A DNA stretch of 64,000 nucleotides, from positions 1 through 64,000 of the forward strand of contig NZ_QLLR01000025.1 of assembly GCF_003259615.1 (NCBI RefSeq), written 5' to 3'. How positions within the stretch are numbered: position 1 is the stretch's first letter; every line of letters starts with the position of its first letter. The notes below the pieces were generated by a model, which did no database searches, was not told the origin of the DNA, and saw only the letters and a list, made by a program, of their open reading frames with translations. The DNA is from Pedobacter cryoconitis. Its GTDB lineage: Bacteria > Bacteroidota > Bacteroidia > Sphingobacteriales > Sphingobacteriaceae. Shown in pieces: positions 27,296 through 35,641 of this stretch. The position numbers were made by a program, and so were the translations under genes.

Positions 27296-28864
27296 ATGAA
27301 ATTAAGAATTATTACTGTATTACTTAGTATAGCCTCATTAAGTGCTGTAGCTCAGCAATCTGTGCCTAAAACAAACCCCAGGTTTGATGGATTAGACACT
27401 ACTTTCCAGCGGGTGCTTAAAACATGGCATGCTGCAGGTTTTGCGGTTGCTGTTGTACAGAAAAATAAAGTGATTTATGCCAAAGGTTTTGGTTACCGTG
27501 ATGTGGAAAACAAGCAGCCTGTTACCCCAAATACATTATTTGCAATAGGTTCTTGTTCAAAGGCATTTACGACCACATTGATTGGCAAGTTGCAAAAGGA
27601 GGGGAAAGTTAATATTGATCAGCCTGTAAATAATTATCTGCCCGGATTAAAGTTCTATAACGAGGTCATGACCAATCACATTACGCTTCGTGATATGATG
27701 AGTCACCGGACAGGGCTTTCCAGGTTTGATATGTCCTGGTATTTATTTAATACTTCTTCTACTGACAGTCTTTTAAAACGTATTCAATATATGGAACCCA
27801 ATGCGGATATAAGAGAGAAATGGCAGTACAATAACTTTATGTATATGGCACAGGGGGCTTTAATTGAGAAATTAACTGGTAAAAGCTGGGGAGATAATAT
27901 CAAAGAGAAGTTTTTTGCACCTCTGGGTATGACCCATTCAAATGTCAGTATACCTGAGCTTTTAAAAAGCGGTGAGATTTCTAAAGGATATGGCGTAAAA
28001 CCTGATCACACCATAGACAAGCTGGACTATTACAATATTGATGGTATGGCTCCTGCAGGTGCTATTAATAGTAATGTGAATGATATGGCGAAATGGATGA
28101 TCGCCTGGATCAATAATGGAAAATACGAAGGCAAAGAAATTATTCCTGAAGACTTCCGTAACCAGGCCATCAGTTCACAAGCTATTGTTGAGGGGGCTTT
28201 ACCAGAGAAGGGATCTTTAAACACTTATTTTGGAAACTATGGTTTCGGCTGGTTTCTGGATTCTTATAATGGACATTACCGTGTGGAACATGGTGGTAAC
28301 ATTGACGGGTTTTCGGCCATTTCTTCCTTTTTTCCGGCAGATAGTATAGGTGTTGTTGTATTGAGTAACCAGCATGGCTCAAAGGTGCCGGTTGTAGTGA
28401 AAGATATAATTGTTGACAGACTCCTTCATCTTAAATATCAGGACTGGATCAGTAAAATTAAAAATGAGCAGGATAAAGCAGAGCTGGCCAGTGCTAAGGA
28501 AAAGAAAAAAACAATAACAACTCAGCATAATCCTTCCACACATCCTTTGGCGGAGTTTGCCGGAAGTTATAGTCATCCTGCTTATGGGACCATGAAGATC
28601 TATGTGGAAAACGATTCCCTGTTTGCAAAGAGTAAAATCCGTACTTATTGGTTAAGGCATGCCAATTACGATATTTTTGAATTGTTTGATAAAGACCCTA
28701 AAGATGGGGTGAATACCACTACCGGATATGCCGGCTTTAATTTGCAGTTTCATATGAGTTTATCTGGTAATATTGATGGTTTTGAAGCTCAGCTTGAAAG
28801 TAAATTAAAACCATTTTTATTTGTCAGACAGGAAGACATTAAGCAGATCAAAGCTCCTCAATAA
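27296..28864 (+). CDS. class C beta-lactamase-like serine hydrolase
   Basis: The 522-residue product has a signal peptide (SIASLSAVAQ) and a penicillin-binding/beta-lactamase class C domain. S86-C-S-K89 is the SxxK motif, Y178-N-N180 the YxN motif, and H332-G-G the third (KTG-equivalent) motif. A C-terminal domain of about 110 residues (from about 415, HPLAEFAGSYSHPAYG) matches the DUF3471 type seen on many such hydrolases. These enzymes are mostly esterases or D-amino peptidases, not true beta-lactamases; the substrate is unknown. Confidence 0.88.
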   Translation: MKLRIITVLLSIASLSAVAQQSVPKTNPRFDGLDTTFQRVLKTWHAAGFAVAVVQKNKVIYAKGFGYRDVENKQPVTPNTLFAIGSCSKAFTTTLIGKLQKEGKVNIDQPVNNYLPGLKFYNEVMTNHITLRDMMSHRTGLSRFDMSWYLFNTSSTDSLLKRIQYMEPNADIREKWQYNNFMYMAQGALIEKLTGKSWGDNIKEKFFAPLGMTHSNVSIPELLKSGEISKGYGVKPDHTIDKLDYYNIDGMAPAGAINSNVNDMAKWMIAWINNGKYEGKEIIPEDFRNQAISSQAIVEGALPEKGSLNTYFGNYGFGWFLDSYNGHYRVEHGGNIDGFSAISSFFPADSIGVVVLSNQHGSKVPVVVKDIIVDRLLHLKYQDWISKIKNEQDKAELASAKEKKKTITTQHNPSTHPLAEFAGSYSHPAYGTMKIYVENDSLFAKSKIRTYWLRHANYDIFELFDKDPKDGVNTTTGYAGFNLQFHMSLSGNIDGFEAQLESKLKPFLFVRQEDIKQIKAPQ

Positions 28865-28874
28865 CAAAATTAAC

Positions 28875-28893
28875 GGGGGTTATGGAAACCCCC
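28875..28893. terminator. G-C stem-loop between two convergent genes
   Basis: GGGGGTT at 28875-28881 pairs with AACCCCC at 28887-28893 around loop ATGGA. It stands between the convergent serine hydrolase and hydroxylase genes and could end both transcripts. Confidence 0.6.
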
Positions 28894-28899
28894 TTATGC

Positions 28900-29715
28900 T
28901 TATTTCGGTTTATTCTTTCTGAAAAATGGAAACTTAATCAATTGAAGAAAGTTGGAAGGGGAGTGTCCATGGTAAACGTCCAGGCCAAACTTAATTTCGC
29001 TTGCCTTCATTTCCTTGTAAGTGCCAAATAATCTATCCCAGATACTGAATACATCGCCATAATTGCAATCTGTATAAGGTAATTCAAAATGATGGTGTAC
29101 ATGATGAAGATTAGGGGTTATAAATAATAAACCACATATCTTTTCTGTTTTAGCAGGTAACTGCAAATAGGTATGTGCAATTAAATTGGCAAAGGTTTGT
29201 ACGGTCTGTCTTAACAAAAGCAGCCCAATAGAAGCTCCGGCAAGAAATACCCAGATTATTTGAAAACATACCCTGACAAAAGTTTCCCCGGGATGCTCCC
29301 TGACTGTAGTAGAGACATCCATTTCTATGTCGGTATGGTGAACGAGGTGGAAATTCCAGAGCGGGCCAACTTTGTGCATAATGACATGATACACGTATTC
29401 AAAAAAGTCCATTAAGAAAAAGCCGGCAACATATTTTACCCAGGCACTTTGACTATGCGGCAGCAGATATAAAATTCCCCAGTGATGCAGCGTGACCCAC
29501 CCGGAAACAAAGAGTACCAATAGAGTCATGACCAGCTGAATTGGAAGTGCGGTCACTATAAACATCAGGTTAACCGAGGTGTGCTGCCATTTTTCTTTGA
29601 GGGAGTGTAAGGCAACTCTGAATTCTGCAAGCCAGATAGAAACGATAACTACAAGATATAAAATGATTTGTATAAGGGTTCCATGATCATTCAGCATGGA
29701 GGATATCGTGTTCAT
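28900..29715 (-). CDS. fatty-acid hydroxylase / sterol desaturase family membrane enzyme
   Basis: The 271-residue product has about four membrane helices and the histidine clusters of the di-iron hydroxylase family: HVIMHKVGPLWNFHLVHH (HxxxH and HxxHH) with the third box NLHHVHHHFELPYTD. It probably hydroxylates or desaturates a membrane lipid chain; sphingolipids are plausible substrates in Sphingobacteriaceae but this is inference. The 296 bases to the next gene (29716-30011) hold divergent promoters and no gene. Confidence 0.85.
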   Translation of the reverse strand: MNTISSMLNDHGTLIQIILYLVVIVSIWLAEFRVALHSLKEKWQHTSVNLMFIVTALPIQLVMTLLVLFVSGWVTLHHWGILYLLPHSQSAWVKYVAGFFLMDFFEYVYHVIMHKVGPLWNFHLVHHTDIEMDVSTTVREHPGETFVRVCFQIIWVFLAGASIGLLLLRQTVQTFANLIAHTYLQLPAKTEKICGLLFITPNLHHVHHHFELPYTDCNYGDVFSIWDRLFGTYKEMKASEIKFGLDVYHGHSPSNFLQLIKFPFFRKNKPK

Positions 29716-30011
29716 GTTGTGGTGGTTATGAATTTTAAATTTAATATAAACAAGAATAAGAATTAATACTGTAGCAAAACTAAAGTTATAATATGTTTCT
29801 ATATCGCCGCATTAAAAGGCGATTAAAATCGATTAACTCGGATCTTGTGATTATCCTGATTTATCATTAATTTGTGATAGTTGAACATTAGCGTACAGTG
29901 ACTGTTCGTTTTCGTACAGTTTATTTTTAATACTGCCCTTTTTTTGCTCTTCAGGCTTGTTTTTTAGCATGGCATCAGGATGGCTAATCATTATGGAAAT
30001 CCAGCACAATT

Positions 30012-32387
30012 ATGTTTCAACATCACTTATTACTGATCTACAGAAATTTCAAAAAGTATAAAAGTTCATTCTTCATCAACCTGATCGGACTGAGCGCGGG
30101 GTTAACCTGTGCTTTACTGATTTATTTATGGGTAAGTGACGAGGTTCAAATGGATAAATTCCACAGCAAAGGCAGTCAGCTATATCAATTGATAGAAAAT
30201 GAGCGCACAGAAAGCGGGATCAATACTACCGACCAGACTGTAGGAATCCTGGCAGATGCTTTAGCCAAAGAAATGCCCGAAGTAGAAGATGCTGTAGCGG
30301 TTTCGCCTGCTTATTGGATTGCAGAGACTAAACTCTCAGCTAAAAATGAAATGGGCGTTAGAGGCGGTGGTCTTTTTGCAGGAAAAGACTTTTTTAAAAT
30401 ATTCTCTTATCCCCTGGTTTCAGGAAATATCAGCCAGGTGCTGACTACTAAAAATTCTATCGTTATCTCCGAGCAACTGGCTATGAAATTATTTCATACT
30501 ACAGAGGTGATGGGTAAGGAAATAGTTTGGGAAAATGCAGATATGGCCAATGAAAACCGCGCCTTGATTTCGGGTGTGTTTAAGACTGTGCCGGCCAGTT
30601 CTTCGATACAATTTGATTTTGTAGTGTCTTTGCAAATGATCATGGACCCGCCTTCTCCTTTACTTAGCTGGGGAAATCATGGGCCAAATACCTTTATTGT
30701 GCTGAAAAAAGGTGCAGATCCCGAAACGTTGAATGCAAAGCTTAAAGGCTTTATGAAGACTAAGGGCGAAAGTCGCAGGGAACTTTTTATGCGGCCTTAT
30801 GCCAATGGTTACCTGTATAATCAATACGAAAATGGTAAACAAGTGGGTGGCAGGATTGAATATGTGAAACTGTTCTCACTGATTGCTATCTTCATTTTGA
30901 TCATTGCCTGTGTGAATTTTATGAATTTAGCTACTGCCAGGGCCGCGGTCAGGATGAAAGAAGTGGGAATCAAAAAAGTAATGGGAGCCAGCCGCCAGTC
31001 TTTAATCTTGCAGTACCTGGGGGAATCTGTTTTGTTAACCTGTATATCCTTATTCTTCTCCTTACTTTTTGTCGAGCTTTTGCTTCCGCAGTTTAACGAA
31101 GTGACAGGTAAACATTTGTTCCTGCATTTTGACTGGAAGCTGATTTGGACTTTAGCCGGGATCACCATTTTTACCGGACTGATTTCGGGCAGTTATCCGG
31201 CTTTGTATTTATCTGGATTTAATCCCGCAGTTGCCCTAAAAGGAAAATTAAGTCATAGTATGGGCGAGTTATGGACGCGTCAGGGCCTGGTAGTTTTTCA
31301 ATTTACACTTTCAGTCATCCTGATTGTTTGTGTACTGGTCGTTTATCAGCAGATTGAATTCGTGCAGCATACCCAGGTCGGGTATAAAAAAGATAATGTA
31401 CTGTATGTGGAGAGTGAAGGGAGATTAAAAGATAATCCGGGTACTTTTATTGCGGAGATCAGGAATATACCAGGAGTTGTCAATGCTTCAAGTCTTGATA
31501 AGCGCTTTATTGGAGATTTAAAAAGTACGATTGGTGATTTCAACTGGGAAGGAAGAGATCCGAAGCGGATTATTAAGTTTCAGTTTGCAGGAATCAACAG
31601 TGGTCTGATCGAAACAATGGGCATGGAAATGGCCGGAGGACGCTCTTTTTCCAGCAAATATGGTGCGGACAGTACAAAGGTTATCATCAATGAAGCGGGG
31701 ATAAAAGTAATGGGATTAAAAGATCCGATCGGTAAGATATTTACTTTATGGCACAAAGAATTACAGATTATAGGGGTCGTTAAAGATGTTCATTTTGAAT
31801 CTATGCACGAGGTTGTAAAACCTATGTTTTTTCTATACAATTCTAAACAGTCGAGCAGGATTATGGTGCAAATAAAAACAGGACAGGAAAAGCAGGTTAT
31901 AGCTGCGCTGCAACAGCGTTATCAAAATTTCAATCCGGGGGCTGCAATGGTTTACAGGTTTTTAGATCAGGATTTTCAGGAGCAATATGTGGCTGAAACC
32001 AGGATTTCCTTGTTATCAAGATACTTCGCAGGATTGGCTATTCTTATTTCCTGCCTAGGACTTTTTGGGCTGGCTTCTTTTACGGCGCAGCGAAAACTTA
32101 AAGAAATAGGGGTCAGAAAGGTATTGGGCGCAAGTGAATGGGCAATTATTTACAGCCTGTCCAGAGACTTTGTCAAACCTGTGCTGATTTCTATTCTGAT
32201 TGCCCTGCCTTTAAGTTATATTATTACTAAACACTGGCTGGACACTTTTGCCTACCGGATTGATCTGAAGCTGTGGTATTTTGCAGGGGCTGGATTTCTG
32301 GCGCTGTTTATTTCCTGGCTTACAGTGAGTGTGCAGGCGATAAGAGCGGGGTTGAAAAATCCAATTGACTGTTTAAGGGATGAATAA
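30012..32387 (+). CDS. MacB/FtsX-type ABC transporter permease
   Basis: The 791-residue product has a helix at about 20-42, a large periplasmic MacB_PCD domain, a first FtsX block of three helices (IAIFILIIACVNFMNLATARA onward, about 290-400), a second membrane-periplasmic unit, and a final FtsX block (SCLGLFGLASFTAQRKLKEIGVRKVLGAS near 675). Each block carries the conserved KEIGVRKVLGAS-like coupling helix. No ATPase is in the window, so it depends on one encoded elsewhere. Bacteroidota have many such permeases for peptides or lipoproteins. Confidence 0.9.
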   Translation: MFQHHLLLIYRNFKKYKSSFFINLIGLSAGLTCALLIYLWVSDEVQMDKFHSKGSQLYQLIENERTESGINTTDQTVGILADALAKEMPEVEDAVAVSPAYWIAETKLSAKNEMGVRGGGLFAGKDFFKIFSYPLVSGNISQVLTTKNSIVISEQLAMKLFHTTEVMGKEIVWENADMANENRALISGVFKTVPASSSIQFDFVVSLQMIMDPPSPLLSWGNHGPNTFIVLKKGADPETLNAKLKGFMKTKGESRRELFMRPYANGYLYNQYENGKQVGGRIEYVKLFSLIAIFILIIACVNFMNLATARAAVRMKEVGIKKVMGASRQSLILQYLGESVLLTCISLFFSLLFVELLLPQFNEVTGKHLFLHFDWKLIWTLAGITIFTGLISGSYPALYLSGFNPAVALKGKLSHSMGELWTRQGLVVFQFTLSVILIVCVLVVYQQIEFVQHTQVGYKKDNVLYVESEGRLKDNPGTFIAEIRNIPGVVNASSLDKRFIGDLKSTIGDFNWEGRDPKRIIKFQFAGINSGLIETMGMEMAGGRSFSSKYGADSTKVIINEAGIKVMGLKDPIGKIFTLWHKELQIIGVVKDVHFESMHEVVKPMFFLYNSKQSSRIMVQIKTGQEKQVIAALQQRYQNFNPGAAMVYRFLDQDFQEQYVAETRISLLSRYFAGLAILISCLGLFGLASFTAQRKLKEIGVRKVLGASEWAIIYSLSRDFVKPVLISILIALPLSYIITKHWLDTFAYRIDLKLWYFAGAGFLALFISWLTVSVQAIRAGLKNPIDCLRDE

Positions 32388-32408
32388 ATGATATTTATCT
32401 TTTAAATA

Positions 32409-32494
32409 AAAAAGGCTATCATCTTCAAATTGGACTGCCCCCAAAAAGTTAGACACTTTCTGGGGGCAGTCCAAATACAGATGATAGCCTTTTT
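32409..32494. repeat. nested near-perfect palindrome, terminator with IS3-like inner ends
   Basis: The outer arms AAAAAGGCTATCATCT (32409-32424) and its complement (32479-32494) form a perfect 16-bp stem ending in a T-run on both sides. Inside are arms TTGGACTGCCCCCA (32430-32443) and its complement (32461-32474), and inside those AAAGT/ACTTT around TAGAC. The inner sequence TGGACTGCCCCCAAAAAGTT resembles IS3-family (IS150-like) terminal repeats. It lies between the convergent ABC permease and tssK and would terminate both. Confidence 0.75.
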
Positions 32495-32510
32495 GTTTAT
32501 CAATGGTTTT

Positions 32511-33668
32511 TTAATCCAGTAATGTCCAGGTCCTTTTGGTTTGAACCTGCTGTACCATTTGCTGCTCTGCAACCACAATATTTTCTTTACGCTGCCCGAT
32601 ATATTCAAGCATGCTTAGTTTATTCCAGAGTGCAACCATCACTTTCAGGAATTCTTCAATTGTGGACATGGAAGCCTGAATATTCTGATGATCATAAATC
32701 ATTTCGATATTACGGGCCAGCAGTTCTTCAAAATTCCCAGGAGTGACATCACGCCATTCATAGAAATATTTCAGCATTTCTTCTCTTTCTTTAGGTTCGA
32801 TCAGTTTGATACCCGTAAAAAATACATGCGCCAGGTTTGAACAGTAGCCTACGATATAAACAGGTGATTGCTGGTAACCGAGGTTCCTGTAGTTGAAAAA
32901 GATCTGGGCAATATAGTCCAGCATTTTTTCAGACAACAGGCGAATGTTTTTTCCAAGCGGGGTAATGGAATCTCTCGCAGCAGTTTTATCAATGATTTTA
33001 AAGGCTGCCAGCTGCAGATCATTGATCAGTGTACTGAAAGATTCATAGTATCTGATCAGGCCCGGATGGCTCACAATAGAGCTGCTTGGCGGGATATAAT
33101 TGGTGTTGATAGAAATCCTGCCATTCTCCAGTACAAACTGCCCGATAGTTAAATGATAGTTATCAGTTGCATTCGGGGTCATTTCTGATGCCGGAAGAAT
33201 TGATATACTATACTTTTTGCTGATGTCGGGGTATCTTGGCGGGTTGTCCTGCGGGTCCGGAGTACCTGCAGGGACTCTGTCAAAAGGATTAACCAGCAGC
33301 AGGATATTATAAATCGAAACTTTAGAATAATCAGTGTTCTCATTGCTGAAAAACTGGCTGTAGGAAAGCTGATTATCATAGTTTGAAGTATTCGGAATAT
33401 CAATTCTGCAGCCTTCTGCAGTAATGGCATTACAATGTCTTACTTTGATTTCAATATGGTTTGTCGCCTTTTCTGAGATTTCTATATCATGTGATACACG
33501 CTCGCCGGCAAAGGGGGGAAGCAGACCATAGTTGAAGTTGTTGAGCGATATGGAGTTGGCATCCCTCACAAAGTCCTGGTTAAACTGATCAGTAGCCACA
33601 AAATGACTGCTGGATAGTTTCATCCCATCCACCCAGTTAACGGGTTTGTATTTTAATGGTGAAATCAT
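32511..33668 (-). CDS. tssK: T6SS baseplate subunit TssK
   Basis: TssK is the trimeric baseplate protein that links the wedge complex to the membrane complex. The 385-residue product has the TssK N-terminal opening (PVNWVDGMKLSSSHF), which tracks the usual P-V-x-W-x-x-G-M-x-x-x-P/S-x-H-F pattern, and the central AAFKIIDKTAARDSI helix region. It is of the variant found in the Bacteroidota T6SS (variant iii), somewhat shorter than the 440 residues of Proteobacteria. It lies 10 bases downstream of tssN in the same transcript. Confidence 0.88.
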   Translation of the reverse strand: MISPLKYKPVNWVDGMKLSSSHFVATDQFNQDFVRDANSISLNNFNYGLLPPFAGERVSHDIEISEKATNHIEIKVRHCNAITAEGCRIDIPNTSNYDNQLSYSQFFSNENTDYSKVSIYNILLLVNPFDRVPAGTPDPQDNPPRYPDISKKYSISILPASEMTPNATDNYHLTIGQFVLENGRISINTNYIPPSSSIVSHPGLIRYYESFSTLINDLQLAAFKIIDKTAARDSITPLGKNIRLLSEKMLDYIAQIFFNYRNLGYQQSPVYIVGYCSNLAHVFFTGIKLIEPKEREEMLKYFYEWRDVTPGNFEELLARNIEMIYDHQNIQASMSTIEEFLKVMVALWNKLSMLEYIGQRKENIVVAEQQMVQQVQTKRTWTLLD

Positions 33669-33678
33669 AAGTGTTTTT

Positions 33679-34572
33679 TTAGATGAAAATAGATTCGTCT
33701 CCGATTATTTCGGGTTTATTAGCGTTTTCAGATACTCTTTTTGCGTAAATAGTAACCTTTTCTGTAATCTTGTTATTGATAATATCATGGTCAGGATCTA
33801 TGAAAATATTCTTCTTGAAAAAAGATGTTTTGATAAAAAAGATCCATTTATAAGATTCTCCGTCTTCGCCGATATATTTAACAGGGCTTTTAGGGAATTT
33901 CAGGTTATAATCTTCAATGAATTTATAAAACCAGTTACCGAATATCATATTCTCGGGCGCTTTAGCTTTAACGCGTAAAGGTTCCGGATCACTGGTGTTT
34001 TTATACAATTCAAGCTCCAGTACCAGCATACGGTCAAAATCTAAATGATCCATATCAATATTGATCGGGCTTGCAGGATATTGCCAGATTTTATAGATCT
34101 CTGTAGGAATGCTGATCAGTGCCACATAAGCCCACCAGAAGAGCAGAGGGACGATAAAAGTAAGCAGACTGGTTGCTGCCCACAAACCAAAGTGAATATC
34201 ACTCAGCCAGTTGAAGGCCAGTTGAAACAGGTAAAAGCTAAGCAGTGAACCGACTAATATGCCGAATACAATAAAAAGCTTTCTGTCCAGCAGTTCTTTT
34301 GGATATTTCTTCGTGAACAGGTAAACAAAAAAAGTACCGGTCATCAGGTAATAGATCTGGCAGATAATATATCCCCAGGGCATAAAATCAAAGCTCAAAA
34401 AGCCAAGAAGTCCGGGAAGGGCCAGTACTAAACTTAATACAAGGATGCCAATGATCAGTCTTTTGTTATTAAGAAATTGATTTTTCTTATTTACAATTGA
34501 GAGCAGCGCAGCGGATACAACAAATATTAAAGGGAATAATAAATATCGGATAAAGAATGATTGAACGTCCAT
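33679..34572 (-). CDS. tssN: TssN, T6SS(iii) inner-membrane protein
   Basis: The 297-residue product has an N-terminal membrane domain of five or six helices (residues 5-165) followed by a soluble cytoplasmic domain of about 130 residues. TssN is one of the membrane proteins that replace TssJLM in the Bacteroidota T6SS, and the arrangement beside tssK supports the name. The start at 34572 is preceded by a -7-like box (34607-34614). Confidence 0.8.
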   Translation of the reverse strand: MDVQSFFIRYLLFPLIFVVSAALLSIVNKKNQFLNNKRLIIGILVLSLVLALPGLLGFLSFDFMPWGYIICQIYYLMTGTFFVYLFTKKYPKELLDRKLFIVFGILVGSLLSFYLFQLAFNWLSDIHFGLWAATSLLTFIVPLLFWWAYVALISIPTEIYKIWQYPASPINIDMDHLDFDRMLVLELELYKNTSDPEPLRVKAKAPENMIFGNWFYKFIEDYNLKFPKSPVKYIGEDGESYKWIFFIKTSFFKKNIFIDPDHDIINNKITEKVTIYAKRVSENANKPEIIGDESIFI

Positions 34573-34606
34573 TAAATTGTACTTGATGTTTTTGTTTAAC
34601 TGTTAA

Positions 34607-34614
34607 CAAATATA
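34607..34614 (-). promoter_or_regulatory. candidate -7 box for tssN-tssK
   Basis: The minus strand reads TATATTTG, matching TAnnTTTG, about 35 bases before the tssN ATG. A TTG on the same strand (complement of 34630-34632) lies upstream with a 15-base spacer, shorter than the usual 19-20. The 117-base gap also holds the tssG promoter, for which no clear box was found. Confidence 0.4.
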
Positions 34615-34689
34615 ATACCTTAAATCTATCAAAATAAGAATGGTATAGTTATTAGTGTATATTAGTTTAATTATACCGTAAATAAATAT

Positions 34690-35628
34690 ATGAAACAGAG
34701 ACTGCATTTAAGGAATGATCTCAATACTGATTTTGAAGCTATCACAAAAGTTGCAGAGTTAATAGAGAATGGTGATTTTCACACTGATCAGATTGCAGTG
34801 CTACCTGTAGGCGCTAAACAAAGGGCTTATGCAAAGGATATTGGCAACCATTCATTTTATTATTCGGAGAGTAAACGCAAGGATTGTTTAACGATAGAGG
34901 TTAACCAGGAAGGTTTTTATGATATGCTGCCTGAAGGTTTGTTCCATACGCCTCCTACGGGAAGTGCGGGCATGTCTGAAGAGGAAATGGTGGAGGATGT
35001 ACGCCTGAGAAGAAACGAGGAAAAGGATGCGAGAAAGTTCTTTATGCCTTTTGAAGCTGAGGTCAATTACCTTAAAACGGTCCTGCAGCTTTATGAGAAC
35101 AGGCTGGATAAAAGAACAACTTATAACGACCTGACGAATATCTTTGCAGCGGGCTGGAAGGAGTTTGAATTGCTTGATAAAGAGCAGAGTATAATCTGGA
35201 TGCACTTTCTTCCGGTGATCCATCAGAAAAGAAATGACCTGAAATTTCTTGGGCAATTGTTAACTGTCCTTTTTAAAGTTCCTGTAGAAGCAGTTTTAAA
35301 GAGTACAAATGTGAAGCCTTTACCGATTGATGAAGGGTTGCAATTCAGGCTGGGCTCTGGTGCTTTAGGAATAAATTCTATTATCGGCAGCAGTTTCTTA
35401 AGTGATGAGGAACAGGTGTTTATCAATGTCGGACCAGCAGATATTAATAAACTAGTCAACTTTATGCCGGGCACGGCGCATGCACATTTAATAGATCTGG
35501 CGGTATCTTACCTGGTCCCTGTTGAGACAGAAGTAACTACAAATTTAATAGCCGGCCAGCAAAACCAGGTAGGCTCACTGGGCGCGGATACCAATAATTC
35601 TTATTTAGGGTACACAGTTTATCTTTAA
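34690..35628 (+). CDS. tssG: T6SS baseplate subunit TssG (Bacteroidota type)
   Basis: The 312-residue product is predicted to be soluble and has an N-terminal HLRNDLNTDFEAITKVAEL helix and AVLPVGAKQRAYAKDI, a middle with a charged helical stretch, and a C-terminal beta-rich end (LGSGALGINSIIGSSFLSDEEQ). These agree with my recollection of TssG-like proteins of T6SS(iii). It lies on the plus strand between minus-strand tssN and tssF, converging on tssF with 13 bases between stops. TssG pairs with TssF in the baseplate wedge, so the opposite orientation is unusual. Confidence 0.7.
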   Translation: MKQRLHLRNDLNTDFEAITKVAELIENGDFHTDQIAVLPVGAKQRAYAKDIGNHSFYYSESKRKDCLTIEVNQEGFYDMLPEGLFHTPPTGSAGMSEEEMVEDVRLRRNEEKDARKFFMPFEAEVNYLKTVLQLYENRLDKRTTYNDLTNIFAAGWKEFELLDKEQSIIWMHFLPVIHQKRNDLKFLGQLLTVLFKVPVEAVLKSTNVKPLPIDEGLQFRLGSGALGINSIIGSSFLSDEEQVFINVGPADINKLVNFMPGTAHAHLIDLAVSYLVPVETEVTTNLIAGQQNQVGSLGADTNNSYLGYTVYL

Positions 35629-35641
35629 TCCAGGGATTTCT

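Noticed and set aside
27296..28864. Antibiotic-resistance beta-lactamase
   Set aside because: The motifs fit the class C fold, but the length, C-terminal DUF3471-like domain and family habit point to a general serine hydrolase; resistance cannot be claimed.
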